The notes beneath the pieces are model-generated. The model saw nothing but the letters and a program-made list of their open reading frames with translations. It was not told the DNA's origin and did not search any database. The position numbers and the translations under genes are program-made. Shown here piece after piece: positions 45,439-55,145 of a stretch of 64,000 bases of DNA. Position 1 is the stretch's first letter, and the number at the start of each line of letters is the position of its first letter. Source of the stretch: Bifidobacterium felsineum (GTDB lineage Bacteria; Actinomycetota; Actinomycetes; Actinomycetales; Bifidobacteriaceae); assembly GCF_002802915.1 (NCBI RefSeq), contig NZ_PEBJ01000004.1, positions 105,018 through 169,017 of the forward strand. The letters are read 5' to 3'.

Positions 45439-47505
45439 TTAGTGCGCGGCCACAATGACTTGATACGGGTCCAGTGTGCAGCCAGCTTCCAACACGGCAC
45501 CACCCGCCAGCAAGTCGGCGGCACCGGACAGGGCCGGCAACGTAACCTGCTGCTCACGGTCGGTCAGGTTGATGACGAAGGTGAACACTCGGCCATCATC
45601 CGCGTATCGTTCGGCGACTTCGACGCCATCCGGAGTGGAAACCGAAACCAGACCGGCCGCTTCCACTATCGGCTGCACCAACGCATCCATGCCGGGCTCG
45701 CTGAGCGGAGTGCCCACATAGTAAGCCTCGCCCTTGCCGAACGTGTTCACGGTAACGGCTGGCGTGCCGGCATAGAATTCGTTGCCGCCATAGGTGGCGA
45801 GCGCACGGGCACCTTCCAAATGCATGATGCTGGCAACGATTTCGCCGTTTGCCTCGACCGCATCGGCAGTCGAGTCGGCAGGCGAACCGAACGACACCGG
45901 AATCGTCTCCCCCGGCGCCATCGCGTCGATTTCCTCGGCCCACACACCGGCGAGCGTACGGAATGGGCCAGGGTAGCCGTCTGGAATCACCAGATCATGC
46001 TCGTCGTGAATACCGGACATGTAGCCGGTGATGAATCGCCCGCCATCGTGCACATATGCTTCAACGGCTTCGGCTACGCCGGGCTTGACCATGATCAGCG
46101 TCGGCGCCGCCACAATGGCGTAGCGGGCGAGTTCAGCTGCTGGCGTGGTGCTGGGAATGATATCCACGGCGAGTCCGCGACGGTTGAATGCACGGTAGAA
46201 GCGGTGGACTTCGTCCGGGTAGGAGAAGCCTGCGATGGGCCCCACGCAACCTTCCAACGACCAGTAGCTTTCCCAGTCGAACATAACGGCCACATGTGCG
46301 CGAACTTCGGAGCCCATGATGTGAGGTGCGACTTTGGCGAGCGCTTCGCCGAGCGCCGCAGTCTCACGGAAGACTCGGGATTCTTCAGTGCCATCATGCG
46401 CAATCACGGCACCATGGAAGCGTTCGCAGCCGCCCAGAGACTGCCGCATCTGGAAGAACTGCACTGTATCCGCGCCATGCGCCACAGCCTGCCAACTCAA
46501 CGCGGCAACCTCGCCGGGGCGCTTGACTTTGCAGTAGGGGAACCAGTTCTGCTGGTTCGGTGTCTGTTCCATCAGCATGAACGGCTTACCGCCGCCCACG
46601 CCACGCATCAGATCGTGGTTCAAGGCCACGCGACTTGCCGGCATACCCATACCCGGGTAGTTATCCCAGCTGATTACGTCCATTTCCGACCCCCATGTGA
46701 AGTAGTCGAGGTCCTTGAAGGTGCCCATGAGGTTGGTGGTGATCGGTGTCACAGAGTCGAACTGACGCACGGCATCGCGCTCGTTCGTGAAGCAAGCGAG
46801 CTGGGATTCGTTCTGGAATCGGCGATAGTCGATGAGCAAACCGGAAATTACGCATTTGCGAGGATCCCAATCGGATCCGATGCCATCACCGTAGCCGACC
46901 GGCGGCACAATATCCGCCCAATCCACAATGGTGTGGCTCCAGAAGTTCGCGCACCATGCTTTGTTGAGTGCCTCGAGGGTGCCGTACTTGGCTTTGAGCC
47001 ATACGCGGAACGCTTCAGCGCATGCCTCGCAGTAGCACAGGCCGCCGCCTCCACCGTATTCGTTGCCGATATGCCAGGCCTTCAAGCCTGCAGTGCCGGC
47101 ATATCGTTCGGCTATTTTGCCGGCGAGCTTGCCGGAAACCGCACGGAAGTAGGTGCTGTTTGGGCAGAAGTTATGACGTCCGCCGAACACATGGCGCCGG
47201 CCTTCGAATGTGGTGCGGATGATTTCAGGATGTTCGCGCACCATCCATGCAGGCAGTGCGGCAGTGCCGGTGGCGAACACGATGTTGAAGCGATGCTTGA
47301 CTAGGAGCGCCACGATTTTGTCGAGCATGGTGAAATCGTAGGTCTCCTCGCCGGACTGCAGCAGCGTCCAGGAGAAGACGTTGATGGTCGCCTCATTGAT
47401 GTGCGCGTCCTCGAGCATGGCGAGATCGTGTTCCCATGTTTCTTCAGGCCACTGCTCGGGGTTCCAGTCGCCGCCGAAGAGGAACGTGTCAAATAAAGGT
47501 GTCAT
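45439..47505 (-). CDS. GH42 beta-galactosidase
   Basis: 688 residues from ATG 47505 with AAAGGAG upstream. N-terminal barrel: FLFGGDWNPEQWPEETWEHD and INVFSWTLLQSGEETYDF. The acid/base Glu is in KAWHIGNEYGGGGGLCYCEA, and the nucleophile Glu in PFMLMEQTPNQQNWFPY. The cysteines near GGLCYCEAC fit the zinc-cluster region of GH42. A middle Rossmann-like trimerisation domain and a C-terminal beta-domain follow. No signal peptide. In bifidobacteria GH42 enzymes release terminal beta-galactose from oligosaccharides; here the galactosyl side chain of xyloglucan is a plausible substrate. It is 30 bp from the GH43 gene, in one operon. Confidence 0.92.
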   Translation of the reverse strand: MTPLFDTFLFGGDWNPEQWPEETWEHDLAMLEDAHINEATINVFSWTLLQSGEETYDFTMLDKIVALLVKHRFNIVFATGTAALPAWMVREHPEIIRTTFEGRRHVFGGRHNFCPNSTYFRAVSGKLAGKIAERYAGTAGLKAWHIGNEYGGGGGLCYCEACAEAFRVWLKAKYGTLEALNKAWCANFWSHTIVDWADIVPPVGYGDGIGSDWDPRKCVISGLLIDYRRFQNESQLACFTNERDAVRQFDSVTPITTNLMGTFKDLDYFTWGSEMDVISWDNYPGMGMPASRVALNHDLMRGVGGGKPFMLMEQTPNQQNWFPYCKVKRPGEVAALSWQAVAHGADTVQFFQMRQSLGGCERFHGAVIAHDGTEESRVFRETAALGEALAKVAPHIMGSEVRAHVAVMFDWESYWSLEGCVGPIAGFSYPDEVHRFYRAFNRRGLAVDIIPSTTPAAELARYAIVAAPTLIMVKPGVAEAVEAYVHDGGRFITGYMSGIHDEHDLVIPDGYPGPFRTLAGVWAEEIDAMAPGETIPVSFGSPADSTADAVEANGEIVASIMHLEGARALATYGGNEFYAGTPAVTVNTFGKGEAYYVGTPLSEPGMDALVQPIVEAAGLVSVSTPDGVEVAERYADDGRVFTFVINLTDREQQVTLPALSGAADLLAGGAVLEAGCTLDPYQVIVAAH

Positions 47506-47535
47506 CTGATGCTCCTTTGCGGTGTTATTCCGCCG

Positions 47536-49074
47536 CTATTGCTGCACGCTGTAATGCACGTTGTTGAAGGTGATGTTGCCTTGGCCGTGCGCATAGACGC
47601 CGAGCAGGATGCCGGTGAAGCCGCCCGCATTGGTGAAGCTCAGCAGTTTGCCCGGCACATGGCCGAGCAACTGCTCGCCGCCCGCGAATGCGCTGGTGTT
47701 GGCCACGGCGAAGTCGTATCCGGATTCGTCGCCGCGCACAATCAAGCGCAACTTGGCGCTTGCCGGTACAGCTACTGTGCCCACCACCGTGGCAAGTCCG
47801 GCGTTGTGGGCGGTGGCTTTGACGCGGATCAATCCATTGGCGTCGGAAGCGCGCACTGCGATGGTCAGGTAGTGATGGCTGTTGGCGTATACGGCAACGC
47901 CTGCTTCGCCAAGGGATAATGCGCGGGCGTCCGCCAATGTTGCGCCGAATTCGAAACGCAGGTCGGTCTGACGGGTGCCGATCATCGGCGCACCGTGGGT
48001 CAGATCGAATGATTGTGCGGCCGCGTGCACGGTGATGGTCGCGTTATTGGTGGTAGCCGGTGCCATGGCATGTCCGGACGATACGATGTACTGCTTGTCC
48101 GAATCGATGCCGGGAGTAATCCATTCAACGTCTGATTCCAATGAATCATTATGACCATTGAGGTCGCAGTCATATGACTGATCAGCCAGCTCGGGCCAGC
48201 CATCCTTCCAATCGAACCAGACGGCGTACGGTTCGCGACCAACCCAGCCCTGGGCTGGATATTCATTGTTGTTGCGAGTGCCATGGAACACCATCAGCGT
48301 GCGATTAGCCTCGAAGTGCGCGCAATCGCAGTGGCCGATGGCCTGCAAAGTCAGGTGGGTGGAACGATTGGTGATCAGCGGATTGCCCGGGTACATCTCA
48401 TACGGGCCTTCCGGCGAATCCGAGCGCGCGATATTCTCCATATGCCCGGATTCGGTGCCGCCTTCCGCCCACATCAGGTAGTAGGTGCCGCCGCGCTTAT
48501 ACATGTGCGGACCCTCCGGATTGGAGCCGGTGATGCCGCCGCAGATGCGCTTGCGCTTGGTCAGCACCGTTCCGGTGGCGACGTCGATTTTTGACAGGTA
48601 GATGCCTGCAGGTTCGCGTTCGCCGTTCTCATCCGGTTCTCCACCTTCGTTACCGCAGATATAGGCGGTGCCATCGTCGTCAAAGAACAGACTCGGGTCA
48701 ATGCCGGGCCAGCCTTCCACCCAGATGGGATCCGACCAGCCAGAGTGCGGATCGGTTGAGGTAAGAATCATGTTGCCGGTGTTCACGTTGGTCACGATGA
48801 GGTAATACGTGCCATCGTGGTAACGCAAGGTCGGCGCGTATATGCCCTGGCTGTTGTCCATCGTCTTGTACGGGAACTGTTCGGGGCGGTTCATCGCGTC
48901 ACCGATCTTGTGCCAATGTTCGCCGTCTTCGGATTCGAAGACCGGGAGCCCCGGGAAGAACTCGAATGAGCTATTGACCATCAGGTACGTGCCCTGCGGG
49001 GTTTCACAGATGGTGGGGTCCGGGTGGAATCCGGAGGCGATGCGCCGTGCCGGCTTGACGTTGAACAGGGTCAT
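47536..49074 (-). CDS. GH43 alpha-L-arabinofuranosidase / beta-xylosidase
   Basis: 512 residues from ATG 49074 (AAAGG upstream). The five-bladed propeller has the three acidic residues in the expected places: Asp in ASGFHPDPTICETPQG, Asp in EGWPGIDPSLFFDDDG and Glu in GSNPEGPHMYKRGG. A second domain from about residue 320 is a beta-sandwich (DLRFEFGATLADARALSLGE; LRLIVRGDESGYDFAV), as in GH43 members with DUF1349-like modules. No signal peptide. It could remove arabinofuranose from arabinosylated xyloglucan or xylose from xylo-oligosaccharides; sequence alone does not separate these. A hairpin lies between it and GH31. Confidence 0.85.
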   Translation of the reverse strand: MTLFNVKPARRIASGFHPDPTICETPQGTYLMVNSSFEFFPGLPVFESEDGEHWHKIGDAMNRPEQFPYKTMDNSQGIYAPTLRYHDGTYYLIVTNVNTGNMILTSTDPHSGWSDPIWVEGWPGIDPSLFFDDDGTAYICGNEGGEPDENGEREPAGIYLSKIDVATGTVLTKRKRICGGITGSNPEGPHMYKRGGTYYLMWAEGGTESGHMENIARSDSPEGPYEMYPGNPLITNRSTHLTLQAIGHCDCAHFEANRTLMVFHGTRNNNEYPAQGWVGREPYAVWFDWKDGWPELADQSYDCDLNGHNDSLESDVEWITPGIDSDKQYIVSSGHAMAPATTNNATITVHAAAQSFDLTHGAPMIGTRQTDLRFEFGATLADARALSLGEAGVAVYANSHHYLTIAVRASDANGLIRVKATAHNAGLATVVGTVAVPASAKLRLIVRGDESGYDFAVANTSAFAGGEQLLGHVPGKLLSFTNAGGFTGILLGVYAHGQGNITFNNVHYSVQQ

Positions 49075-49103
49075 GATTCTTACCTTTATTGCAAAGTCTT
49101 TGA

Positions 49104-49142
49104 GGCTCCCCTTGAGTCGGCTACGGCGGCTCAAGGGGAGCC
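49104..49142 (-). terminator. Hairpin between GH31 and GH43 (attenuator or processing site)
   Basis: Perfect 13-bp arms GGCTCCCCTTGAG (49104-49116) and CTCAAGGGGAGCC (49130-49142). There is no T run, so it may adjust the ratio of the two messages instead of ending transcription. Confidence 0.6.
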
Positions 49143-49157
49143 AATAATAATTGGGAC

Positions 49158-51197
49158 TCAGAAGGCCAGCGGATCGGAGCCGGGGCGAACCAGTACAGGC
49201 AGAGTGTGGTAGTCGTACTGTTCGGTGTACCAGCGGCCCGGCTCGTAGGTCTTGCCGGTCAGCAGGTTGGCCCATGCCTCACCAGCGTGGTCACCGCCAG
49301 CATCCGGCACGTAGAAGCGAGCGGTGCCGTCTTCGGAGAACACCGGTGCCACGAGCAGGTCGTCGCCCAGCATGTACTGGGTGTCGATGTCTTCGCAGGC
49401 CGGGTCGGCAGGGAACTCAAGCACCATTGCGCGCATCATCGGCACGCCGGTCTCATGGGTCTCCTTGGCCATAGCTTCCAGATACGGCTTGAGCTTGAGC
49501 TTGAGTTCGGTGAACTCACGGGAGACTTCCACGGCCTCGTCGCCGTACAGCCACGGCACCTTGTATTCGGTGGAACCATGGTAGCGGGAGTGGGAGGAGA
49601 GCAGACCGAACTGGGTCCAACGCTTGAACAGATCCGGGGTCGGCTTGTCTTCGAAGCCGGCAATGTCATGGCTCCAGTAACCGAAGCCGGACATGCCGAA
49701 GCTCAGGCCGGCGCGCAGGGATTCGGCCATAGACGGATAGTTGGAGGAGCAGTCGCCACCCCAGTGCACCGGGAACTGCTGGCCGCCCACGGTGGCGGAA
49801 CGAGCGAACAGGATCGCCTCGTCCTTGCCCTTGGTTTCCACCAGCACGTCGTACACGGCCTTGTTGTACAGGTAGGTGTAGTAGTTGTGCATCAGCTCGG
49901 GGTCGGAGCCATCGTAGTACTGCACGCCTTCGGTGGGGATACGCTCGCCGAAGTCGGTCTTGAAGCAGTCGACGCCCTGGGCCACAAGGTGCTTGAGCTT
50001 GTCCTGGTACCACTTGGTGGCTTCAGGGTTGGTGAAGTCGACGATGGCCATGCCGGCCTGCCACTTATCCCACTGCCAGACTTCGCCGTTGGCATCCTTG
50101 ATGAAGTAGCCCTTCTTGGCGCCTTCCTCGAACAGCGGGGACTTCTGGCCGATGTAGCTGTTGATCCACACGCACACCTTCAGACCGCGCTCATGCAGTT
50201 TGGCGAGCAGACCTTCCGGATCGGGGAACTTGGTCTCATCCCACTCGAAGTTGCACCATTCGAGTTCCTTCATCCAACGGCAGTCGAAGTGGAACACGGA
50301 CAGCGGAATGTTGCGCTTGGCCATGCCATCGACGAATTCCATCACGGTCTTCTCGTCGTAGTCGGTGGTGAAGGAGGTAGAGAGCCACAGGCCGTAGCTC
50401 CAATCCGGCACCAGCGGCGGCTTGCCGGTCAGGTCGGTGTAGGTGTTGAGAATGCCCTTCAAATCCTTGCCACCGATCACCGAGTAGCTCATCTCTTCGC
50501 CGGGCACGGAGAACTGCACGCGGGAGACCTTCTCGGAGCCGACTTCGAAGCTGACCTTGCCGGGGTTGTCGACGTAGAGGCCGTAGCCTTTGTTGGACAG
50601 GTAGAACGGAATATTCTTGTATGCCTGCTCAGTGCCGGTGCCGCCGTCTTCATTCCAGATGTCAACGGTCTGGCCGTTCTTGACGAAGTTGGTGAAGCGT
50701 TCGCCCAGGCCGTAGATCTTCTCGCTGACGCCGAGATCCAGCTGCTCGGAAACGTGCAGACGGCCTTCCGGATCGGTGACGAGGCCCTTGGCGCGCCAGC
50801 CTGAGTGGGCGATGACCTTGCCGTCATAGATGTACTTGAAGTCGATGGTTTCGCCCTTGGAGATTTCCAACGTCAGCTTGCCGGAAGTGAAGGACCACTT
50901 GTCGTCATCCTCGGCGATGGTGACGGACGGGTCGGACTCATTGAGCGCGAACTTCGGGCAGTGGCTGCGATTCTTCTTGAAGTTGATGAGCCTGGTGGTG
51001 ATGATGTCTTCGCGCGGGCTGGTGACTTCGATGGTCAGGATGCCGCCGTCCAGGGTCTGGCCAGGGTGATGAATCGGCACACCGAACGGGCAGAACAGGG
51101 TGAGCTTCTTCTCTTCGACGTTCGCCGTGTATACATTGGCCGCGTACTTGACGTCGAAGCCGTCTTTGACAAGCCATCCACCATTGAGGAACTTCAT
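49158..51197 (-). CDS. GH31 alpha-xylosidase (YicI-like)
   Basis: 679 residues, ATG 51197. The N-terminal beta-domain (MKFLNGGWLVKDGFDVKYAA) matches the YicI start pattern. In the barrel, SVFHFDCRWMKELEWCNFEW and the nucleophile segment GVDCFKTDFGERIPTEGVQY are characteristic of alpha-xylosidases; in alpha-glucosidases the corresponding text differs (typically W-x-D-M-N/E). The acid/base Asp is in HWGGDCSSNYPSMAESLRAG. No signal peptide, so it acts on imported oligosaccharides, removing alpha-1,6-xylose (isoprimeverosyl) units from the non-reducing end. This is the most diagnostic enzyme for a xyloglucan role. Operator 51241-51264 precedes it; GH43 and GH42 follow in the same unit. Confidence 0.9.
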   Translation of the reverse strand: MKFLNGGWLVKDGFDVKYAANVYTANVEEKKLTLFCPFGVPIHHPGQTLDGGILTIEVTSPREDIITTRLINFKKNRSHCPKFALNESDPSVTIAEDDDKWSFTSGKLTLEISKGETIDFKYIYDGKVIAHSGWRAKGLVTDPEGRLHVSEQLDLGVSEKIYGLGERFTNFVKNGQTVDIWNEDGGTGTEQAYKNIPFYLSNKGYGLYVDNPGKVSFEVGSEKVSRVQFSVPGEEMSYSVIGGKDLKGILNTYTDLTGKPPLVPDWSYGLWLSTSFTTDYDEKTVMEFVDGMAKRNIPLSVFHFDCRWMKELEWCNFEWDETKFPDPEGLLAKLHERGLKVCVWINSYIGQKSPLFEEGAKKGYFIKDANGEVWQWDKWQAGMAIVDFTNPEATKWYQDKLKHLVAQGVDCFKTDFGERIPTEGVQYYDGSDPELMHNYYTYLYNKAVYDVLVETKGKDEAILFARSATVGGQQFPVHWGGDCSSNYPSMAESLRAGLSFGMSGFGYWSHDIAGFEDKPTPDLFKRWTQFGLLSSHSRYHGSTEYKVPWLYGDEAVEVSREFTELKLKLKPYLEAMAKETHETGVPMMRAMVLEFPADPACEDIDTQYMLGDDLLVAPVFSEDGTARFYVPDAGGDHAGEAWANLLTGKTYEPGRWYTEQYDYHTLPVLVRPGSDPLAF

Positions 51198-51240
51198 TGT
51201 TACGTCTCCTTCATTGCGAGTACGTTGTGTTGAAATTTAT

Positions 51241-51264
51241 CTTATTTATAAGTCTATAAATAAC
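51241..51264. promoter_or_regulatory. Putative TetR operator upstream of GH31
   Basis: CTTATTTATAA, two bases, then CTATAAATAAC: arms agree at 9 of 11 positions, matching the 39905 palindrome closely. It lies 44 bp before the GH31 start codon. Confidence 0.7.
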
Positions 51265-51322
51265 CAATTTCGACACGCCAGTGCTGTACTAACTGCCGCA
51301 TAAATACCGCAATACAACGCAA

Positions 51323-51365
51323 AAGGCCTGCCGCAGATTGCATTAAGCAATCCACAGCAGGCCTT
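51323..51365 (-). terminator. Terminator of the GH29-GH3 unit
   Basis: Perfect outer arms AAGGCCTGC (51323-51331) and GCAGGCCTT (51357-51365), with inner GATTGC/GCAATC, followed on the minus strand by TTTT. It separates GH3 from the GH31 promoter. Confidence 0.8.
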
Positions 51366-51380
51366 GAAATTGCTGAGGTT

Positions 51381-53606
51381 TCAGGCAGTGATAGCCATAC
51401 CGTCTTTCGATTGATCGGAATCCGCAGCCTCACAGGCCGCAAGGAATCCAGTCAGTCGGATGTCCGCCACCGATTCGCCAACGTATACATGGGCGGCCGG
51501 CGCAAGGGCATATGCTCCCGACTCGTTGGACCAGTAGCGCAGCGCACGTGCCGCATCCAGCACCAGCTCAATCTGGCGGCTTTCGCCCGGCTGCAGTTCA
51601 ACCTTCGTAAATCCGCGCAATTCCTTGATCGGGCGGCTTTCGCCGGTACCCTCCAGACCGAAGTACACCTGTGGCACGGCCTTGCCGGCTCGCTTGCCGG
51701 TATTGGTCACCGTGAAGGCCAGACGAACCTCGTCATCCACGAGTCGCACATCGCATGCGCTGTAATCGAACGTGGTATATCCCAGTCCATGGCCGAACGG
51801 GAAGAGCACCGGTACATGCTCGGTCTCGTAATGGCGGTACCCCACGAAGATATCCTCGTCATAGCGCACATGGAGGCCGGGGCCGAAGGTGCCGATGGAA
51901 TGTGCGGGGCTGTCTTCCAGAGCCATCGGGAACGTTTCGGGCAGGTGTCCGCTCGGGTTCACACGGCCGAGTAGGGTCTCGGCGAGCGCGGTGCCGGATT
52001 CGCATCCGTTGTACCAGTTCCAGACAATCGCGCGGGCGCAATCGGCCCATGGCATAGCTACCGGGGAGCCGGCCACGAACACCAGAATCGTGTTCGGATT
52101 GACTTCGAGCAATGCTTCGATCAATGCATCCTGACCGTAAGGCAGCTGCAGGTTCTCACGGTCGCGGCCTTCGAGATCGTATTCGTGATCGAGTCCACCT
52201 ACGAAAATCACCGGATCGCCGGAGGCTGCGTATTCTCGAGCCAGGGATACGGCTTCTTCGCGTAGGTGGGCGGCGCGCTCGGCATCGTCGGCAGCAGAGT
52301 CAACCGAGTTCTCCAAGCTGTCTTCCTGCCAGGAATCATCCTGTACCACCTGCTTGGCGTCGTAGCCGAGTGCGTATTCGATCTCCACGTTGCCGCCGAG
52401 CTGGCCATTCAGACCCAAGATCGGCGTCACTTCGTGCAGCGCCTTGATGACCGCGCTGCCACCGCCGCTGGAGTGAATGCGGTCGGCGTTCGCGCCAACG
52501 ACCAGTACGCGGCGCATCGAATGTTCGTCGAGTGGAAGCAGCGTATGGCCTTGGTCATCGGCCTCGTTCTTCAGCAACACGATGGATTCGCGGGCCACAT
52601 CCAGTGCAGCCTGAGCGTGTGCGAGCGTGGCATAGGAGCCGGGCTTGCGGGCGGTGTTTTCCGCACCATGCTCACCATGCTCACCATATGCCGGCAGCAT
52701 GTGCAACGCATCCATGACGGCAAGCACGCGCAACACCTTGGCATCGATGTCCACTTCGTCGACCTCGCCGTTCTGCACGGCCTTGCGCAGCGGATTCGCG
52801 AAGTAGTACTCATCGAAGTTCGGTGTTACGGACATCTCCACATCCAGGCCCACGCGAGCGCTGGCCACCGTGCGCTTGACGGCGCTCCAGTCAGAGACCA
52901 CGAAGCCGCGGAAGCCCCATTCGCCGCGCAGAATATCGTCCAGCAGGCGCTTGGATTCGCAGCACTGCTCGCCGTTGACGAGGTTGTATGCACCCATCAG
53001 AGAGAGCACGCCGCCGCGCTTAACCACATCTTCGAATGCCGGCAGGTAGATTTCGCGCAATGCTCGTTCGCTGATGGTCTCGTCGACTTCCAAGCGATCG
53101 GTTTCCTGGCTGTTGGCCGCATAATGCTTGGCGCAGGCGGCCACATCGGACTCCTGCACACCTTTGACGAAGGCCACGCCCTGCTCGCCGGTCAGATAAG
53201 GGTCTTCACTCATGTATTCGAAGTTACGGCCGCACAGCGGGCTGCGCTTGATGTTGATGGAGGGGCCGAGAATCACATCCTTACCGCGCCCTCGAGCCTC
53301 AGCACCCAATACCTGACCGGCCTTATGCGCCAGATCACGGTTCCAAGTGGATGCCACTGCGGAGCCGGAAGGCAGGTAGGTCACGCGATCGCGCGTGTTG
53401 TAGAGCGGAGCCCAATTGTCGTTGTGCAGCTCCTCGCGCGGACCCATCGGGCCGTCATCCATCTTGAACGGCGGAATGCCCAGCCTCGGCACACCTTCGG
53501 TGCGGAAAAGGCCGGCAGCGTGAATCATATCGACTTTTTCATCCAGCGTAAGCTCGGCGAGCAGCGTGCGTGCTGCGGCAACGTTGGCTTCGGTAATGGC
53601 AGTCAT
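51381..53606 (-). CDS. GH3 beta-glucosidase
   Basis: 741 residues from ATG 53606 (in-frame codons up to 53654 are leader). N-terminal barrel with MDDGPMGPREELHNDN, ILGPSINIKRSPLCGRNFEY, the KH motif in AACAKHYAANSQETDR, and the nucleophile Asp in GFRGFVVSDWSAVKRT. The second alpha/beta sandwich domain shows FVGGLDHEYDLEGRDRENL with the likely acid/base Glu region, and a fibronectin-III-like C-terminal domain follows. No signal peptide. It should cut unsubstituted beta-glucosyl residues exposed after xylose removal. It is transcribed with GH29 and the SGNH esterase and ends at the 51323-51365 terminator. Confidence 0.9.
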   Translation of the reverse strand: MTAITEANVAAARTLLAELTLDEKVDMIHAAGLFRTEGVPRLGIPPFKMDDGPMGPREELHNDNWAPLYNTRDRVTYLPSGSAVASTWNRDLAHKAGQVLGAEARGRGKDVILGPSINIKRSPLCGRNFEYMSEDPYLTGEQGVAFVKGVQESDVAACAKHYAANSQETDRLEVDETISERALREIYLPAFEDVVKRGGVLSLMGAYNLVNGEQCCESKRLLDDILRGEWGFRGFVVSDWSAVKRTVASARVGLDVEMSVTPNFDEYYFANPLRKAVQNGEVDEVDIDAKVLRVLAVMDALHMLPAYGEHGEHGAENTARKPGSYATLAHAQAALDVARESIVLLKNEADDQGHTLLPLDEHSMRRVLVVGANADRIHSSGGGSAVIKALHEVTPILGLNGQLGGNVEIEYALGYDAKQVVQDDSWQEDSLENSVDSAADDAERAAHLREEAVSLAREYAASGDPVIFVGGLDHEYDLEGRDRENLQLPYGQDALIEALLEVNPNTILVFVAGSPVAMPWADCARAIVWNWYNGCESGTALAETLLGRVNPSGHLPETFPMALEDSPAHSIGTFGPGLHVRYDEDIFVGYRHYETEHVPVLFPFGHGLGYTTFDYSACDVRLVDDEVRLAFTVTNTGKRAGKAVPQVYFGLEGTGESRPIKELRGFTKVELQPGESRQIELVLDAARALRYWSNESGAYALAPAAHVYVGESVADIRLTGFLAACEAADSDQSKDGMAITA

Positions 53607-53669
53607 GATGGTCTTTCTTTCGGTATTGCTTGGGTTCCAGCATCGATGCCGCAACCCAAGCTGCAGTGC

Positions 53670-55145
53670 TTATTGAACGGTGATTTTGAATCCGATGGGC
53701 AGGTTTGCGGCAAATCCCGGACGCTGTACCGGCACGATGATCAGCCCGCTGTTGGTGCGCTCGTACGATACAGGTCCTGCACCAAGCTGTTCGACCGTGT
53801 CGATCACGCCGTTGAAGGGCGGTTTGACGCCGTCGTGATATGCGGCGAACGTGGTGCAGGTCACCGATTCGGCGTTGGCCGGGTTGAGGCAGAACGCATA
53901 AATCGCACCGTTCTTTGTAGTGAATCGCCAGTCCGCTGCCGTGTATTCAGTTGCCTGCTGATCGGCGAACATACCAGAGCCGGCCACGGTCGGACCCTCC
54001 TGCGTGATGCGCCATGGACGGGTGCCATAGATGCCTTCGCCGTTGGCCGCCATCCATGCACCCATTGTTTCCAGCAGTTCGCGATCATGGTCCGCAATCG
54101 AACCGTCTGCGCGAGGGCCGACGTTCAGCAGGAGATTGCCGTTCTTGCTTACCGCGTCCAGCAGCGCGATCACCAGCTCATCCACGCCCTTGTATTCCAG
54201 AGACGTGGTGTAGCACCAGGAGTTACGCGCGATGGCGGTATCGGTTTGCCAGACGAACGGCGTTGCATCGGCGTAGCCGCCGCGTTCAACGTCGACGATG
54301 CCGGAGCCCCATGCCATGCCGTCGTATTTGTAGCAGATGGACGTCGGCTTGCCCCATTCGGCACCGCGGTTGTAATAGAATGCGGCCAATTTGCGCATGT
54401 ACGGCTTGAATGATTCATGCTGTACCCACCAGTCGAAATACAGCAGTTCAGGTTGGTAATTATCGATGATTTCGCATACGCGCAGCAGCCAGTCTTCAAG
54501 GTATTCGGCAGTGGGATGCGGGTCGGAGTGGATGTCGAACTCGTTGCGTTCGGGCATGGCCGGCCAGTAGAAGCCGCCCTTGGTATCCGCTTCGGCACCT
54601 TGCACATCGGAGTCGAAATCTCGGCCGTGGCTCATGAACCACCAGTGTTCGGCACGATGGTTGGACGCGGCAAAGTGCAGCCCATGCTTCAACGTCGCTT
54701 CGCGCAGCTCTCCGATGATGTCGCGATGTGGGCCAGTTTCCACCGTGTTCCAGTGCGAAAGTTCGCTGCGATACATCTGGTAGCCGTCATGATGTTCGGA
54801 AACCGGGAAGTAGTAGCGGGCGCCGGCTTTGGCGAACAGGTCAAGCCATTCATCCGCATTGAATCGTTCGGCGGTGAACATCGGGATAAAGTCTTTGTAC
54901 CCGAATTCGGCTTGCGGTCCGAAGACCTCGCGATGATGATCGAATTCCGGGTAGCCTTCGATATACATGTTGCGCGAATACCATTCATTGCGGTATTCAG
55001 GCACAGTGTAGAGGCCCCAGTGGGTGAAGATGCCGAATTTGGCATCCGGGAACCATGCCGGCACGGGAGCCTGAGCAAGCGATTGCCACGTATCTGAATA
55101 CGGGCCTGCGGCAATCACTTGATCGATGGTGTGCAGATCAATCAT
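53670..55145 (-). CDS. GH29 alpha-L-fucosidase
   Basis: 491 residues, ATG 55145. Typical GH29 text: WFPDAKFGIFTHWGLYTVPE, EWYSRNMYIEGYPEFDHHRE, FPVSEHHDGYQMY, and the nucleophile Asp in PELLYFDWWVQHESF, then KNGNLLLNVGPRADGSI. No signal peptide. Fucose on galactosylated side chains of dicot xyloglucan would be a fitting substrate; human-milk or mucin glycans are alternatives, but the surrounding enzymes favour plant glycans. Its start overlaps the SGNH esterase stop by 8 bp (ATGATTGA), so the two are translated together. Confidence 0.9.
   Translation of the reverse strand: MIDLHTIDQVIAAGPYSDTWQSLAQAPVPAWFPDAKFGIFTHWGLYTVPEYRNEWYSRNMYIEGYPEFDHHREVFGPQAEFGYKDFIPMFTAERFNADEWLDLFAKAGARYYFPVSEHHDGYQMYRSELSHWNTVETGPHRDIIGELREATLKHGLHFAASNHRAEHWWFMSHGRDFDSDVQGAEADTKGGFYWPAMPERNEFDIHSDPHPTAEYLEDWLLRVCEIIDNYQPELLYFDWWVQHESFKPYMRKLAAFYYNRGAEWGKPTSICYKYDGMAWGSGIVDVERGGYADATPFVWQTDTAIARNSWCYTTSLEYKGVDELVIALLDAVSKNGNLLLNVGPRADGSIADHDRELLETMGAWMAANGEGIYGTRPWRITQEGPTVAGSGMFADQQATEYTAADWRFTTKNGAIYAFCLNPANAESVTCTTFAAYHDGVKPPFNGVIDTVEQLGAGPVSYERTNSGLIIVPVQRPGFAANLPIGFKITVQ

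Noticed and set aside
45442..47304. 620-codon open frame on the plus strand
   Set aside because: Shadow of the GH42 gene.
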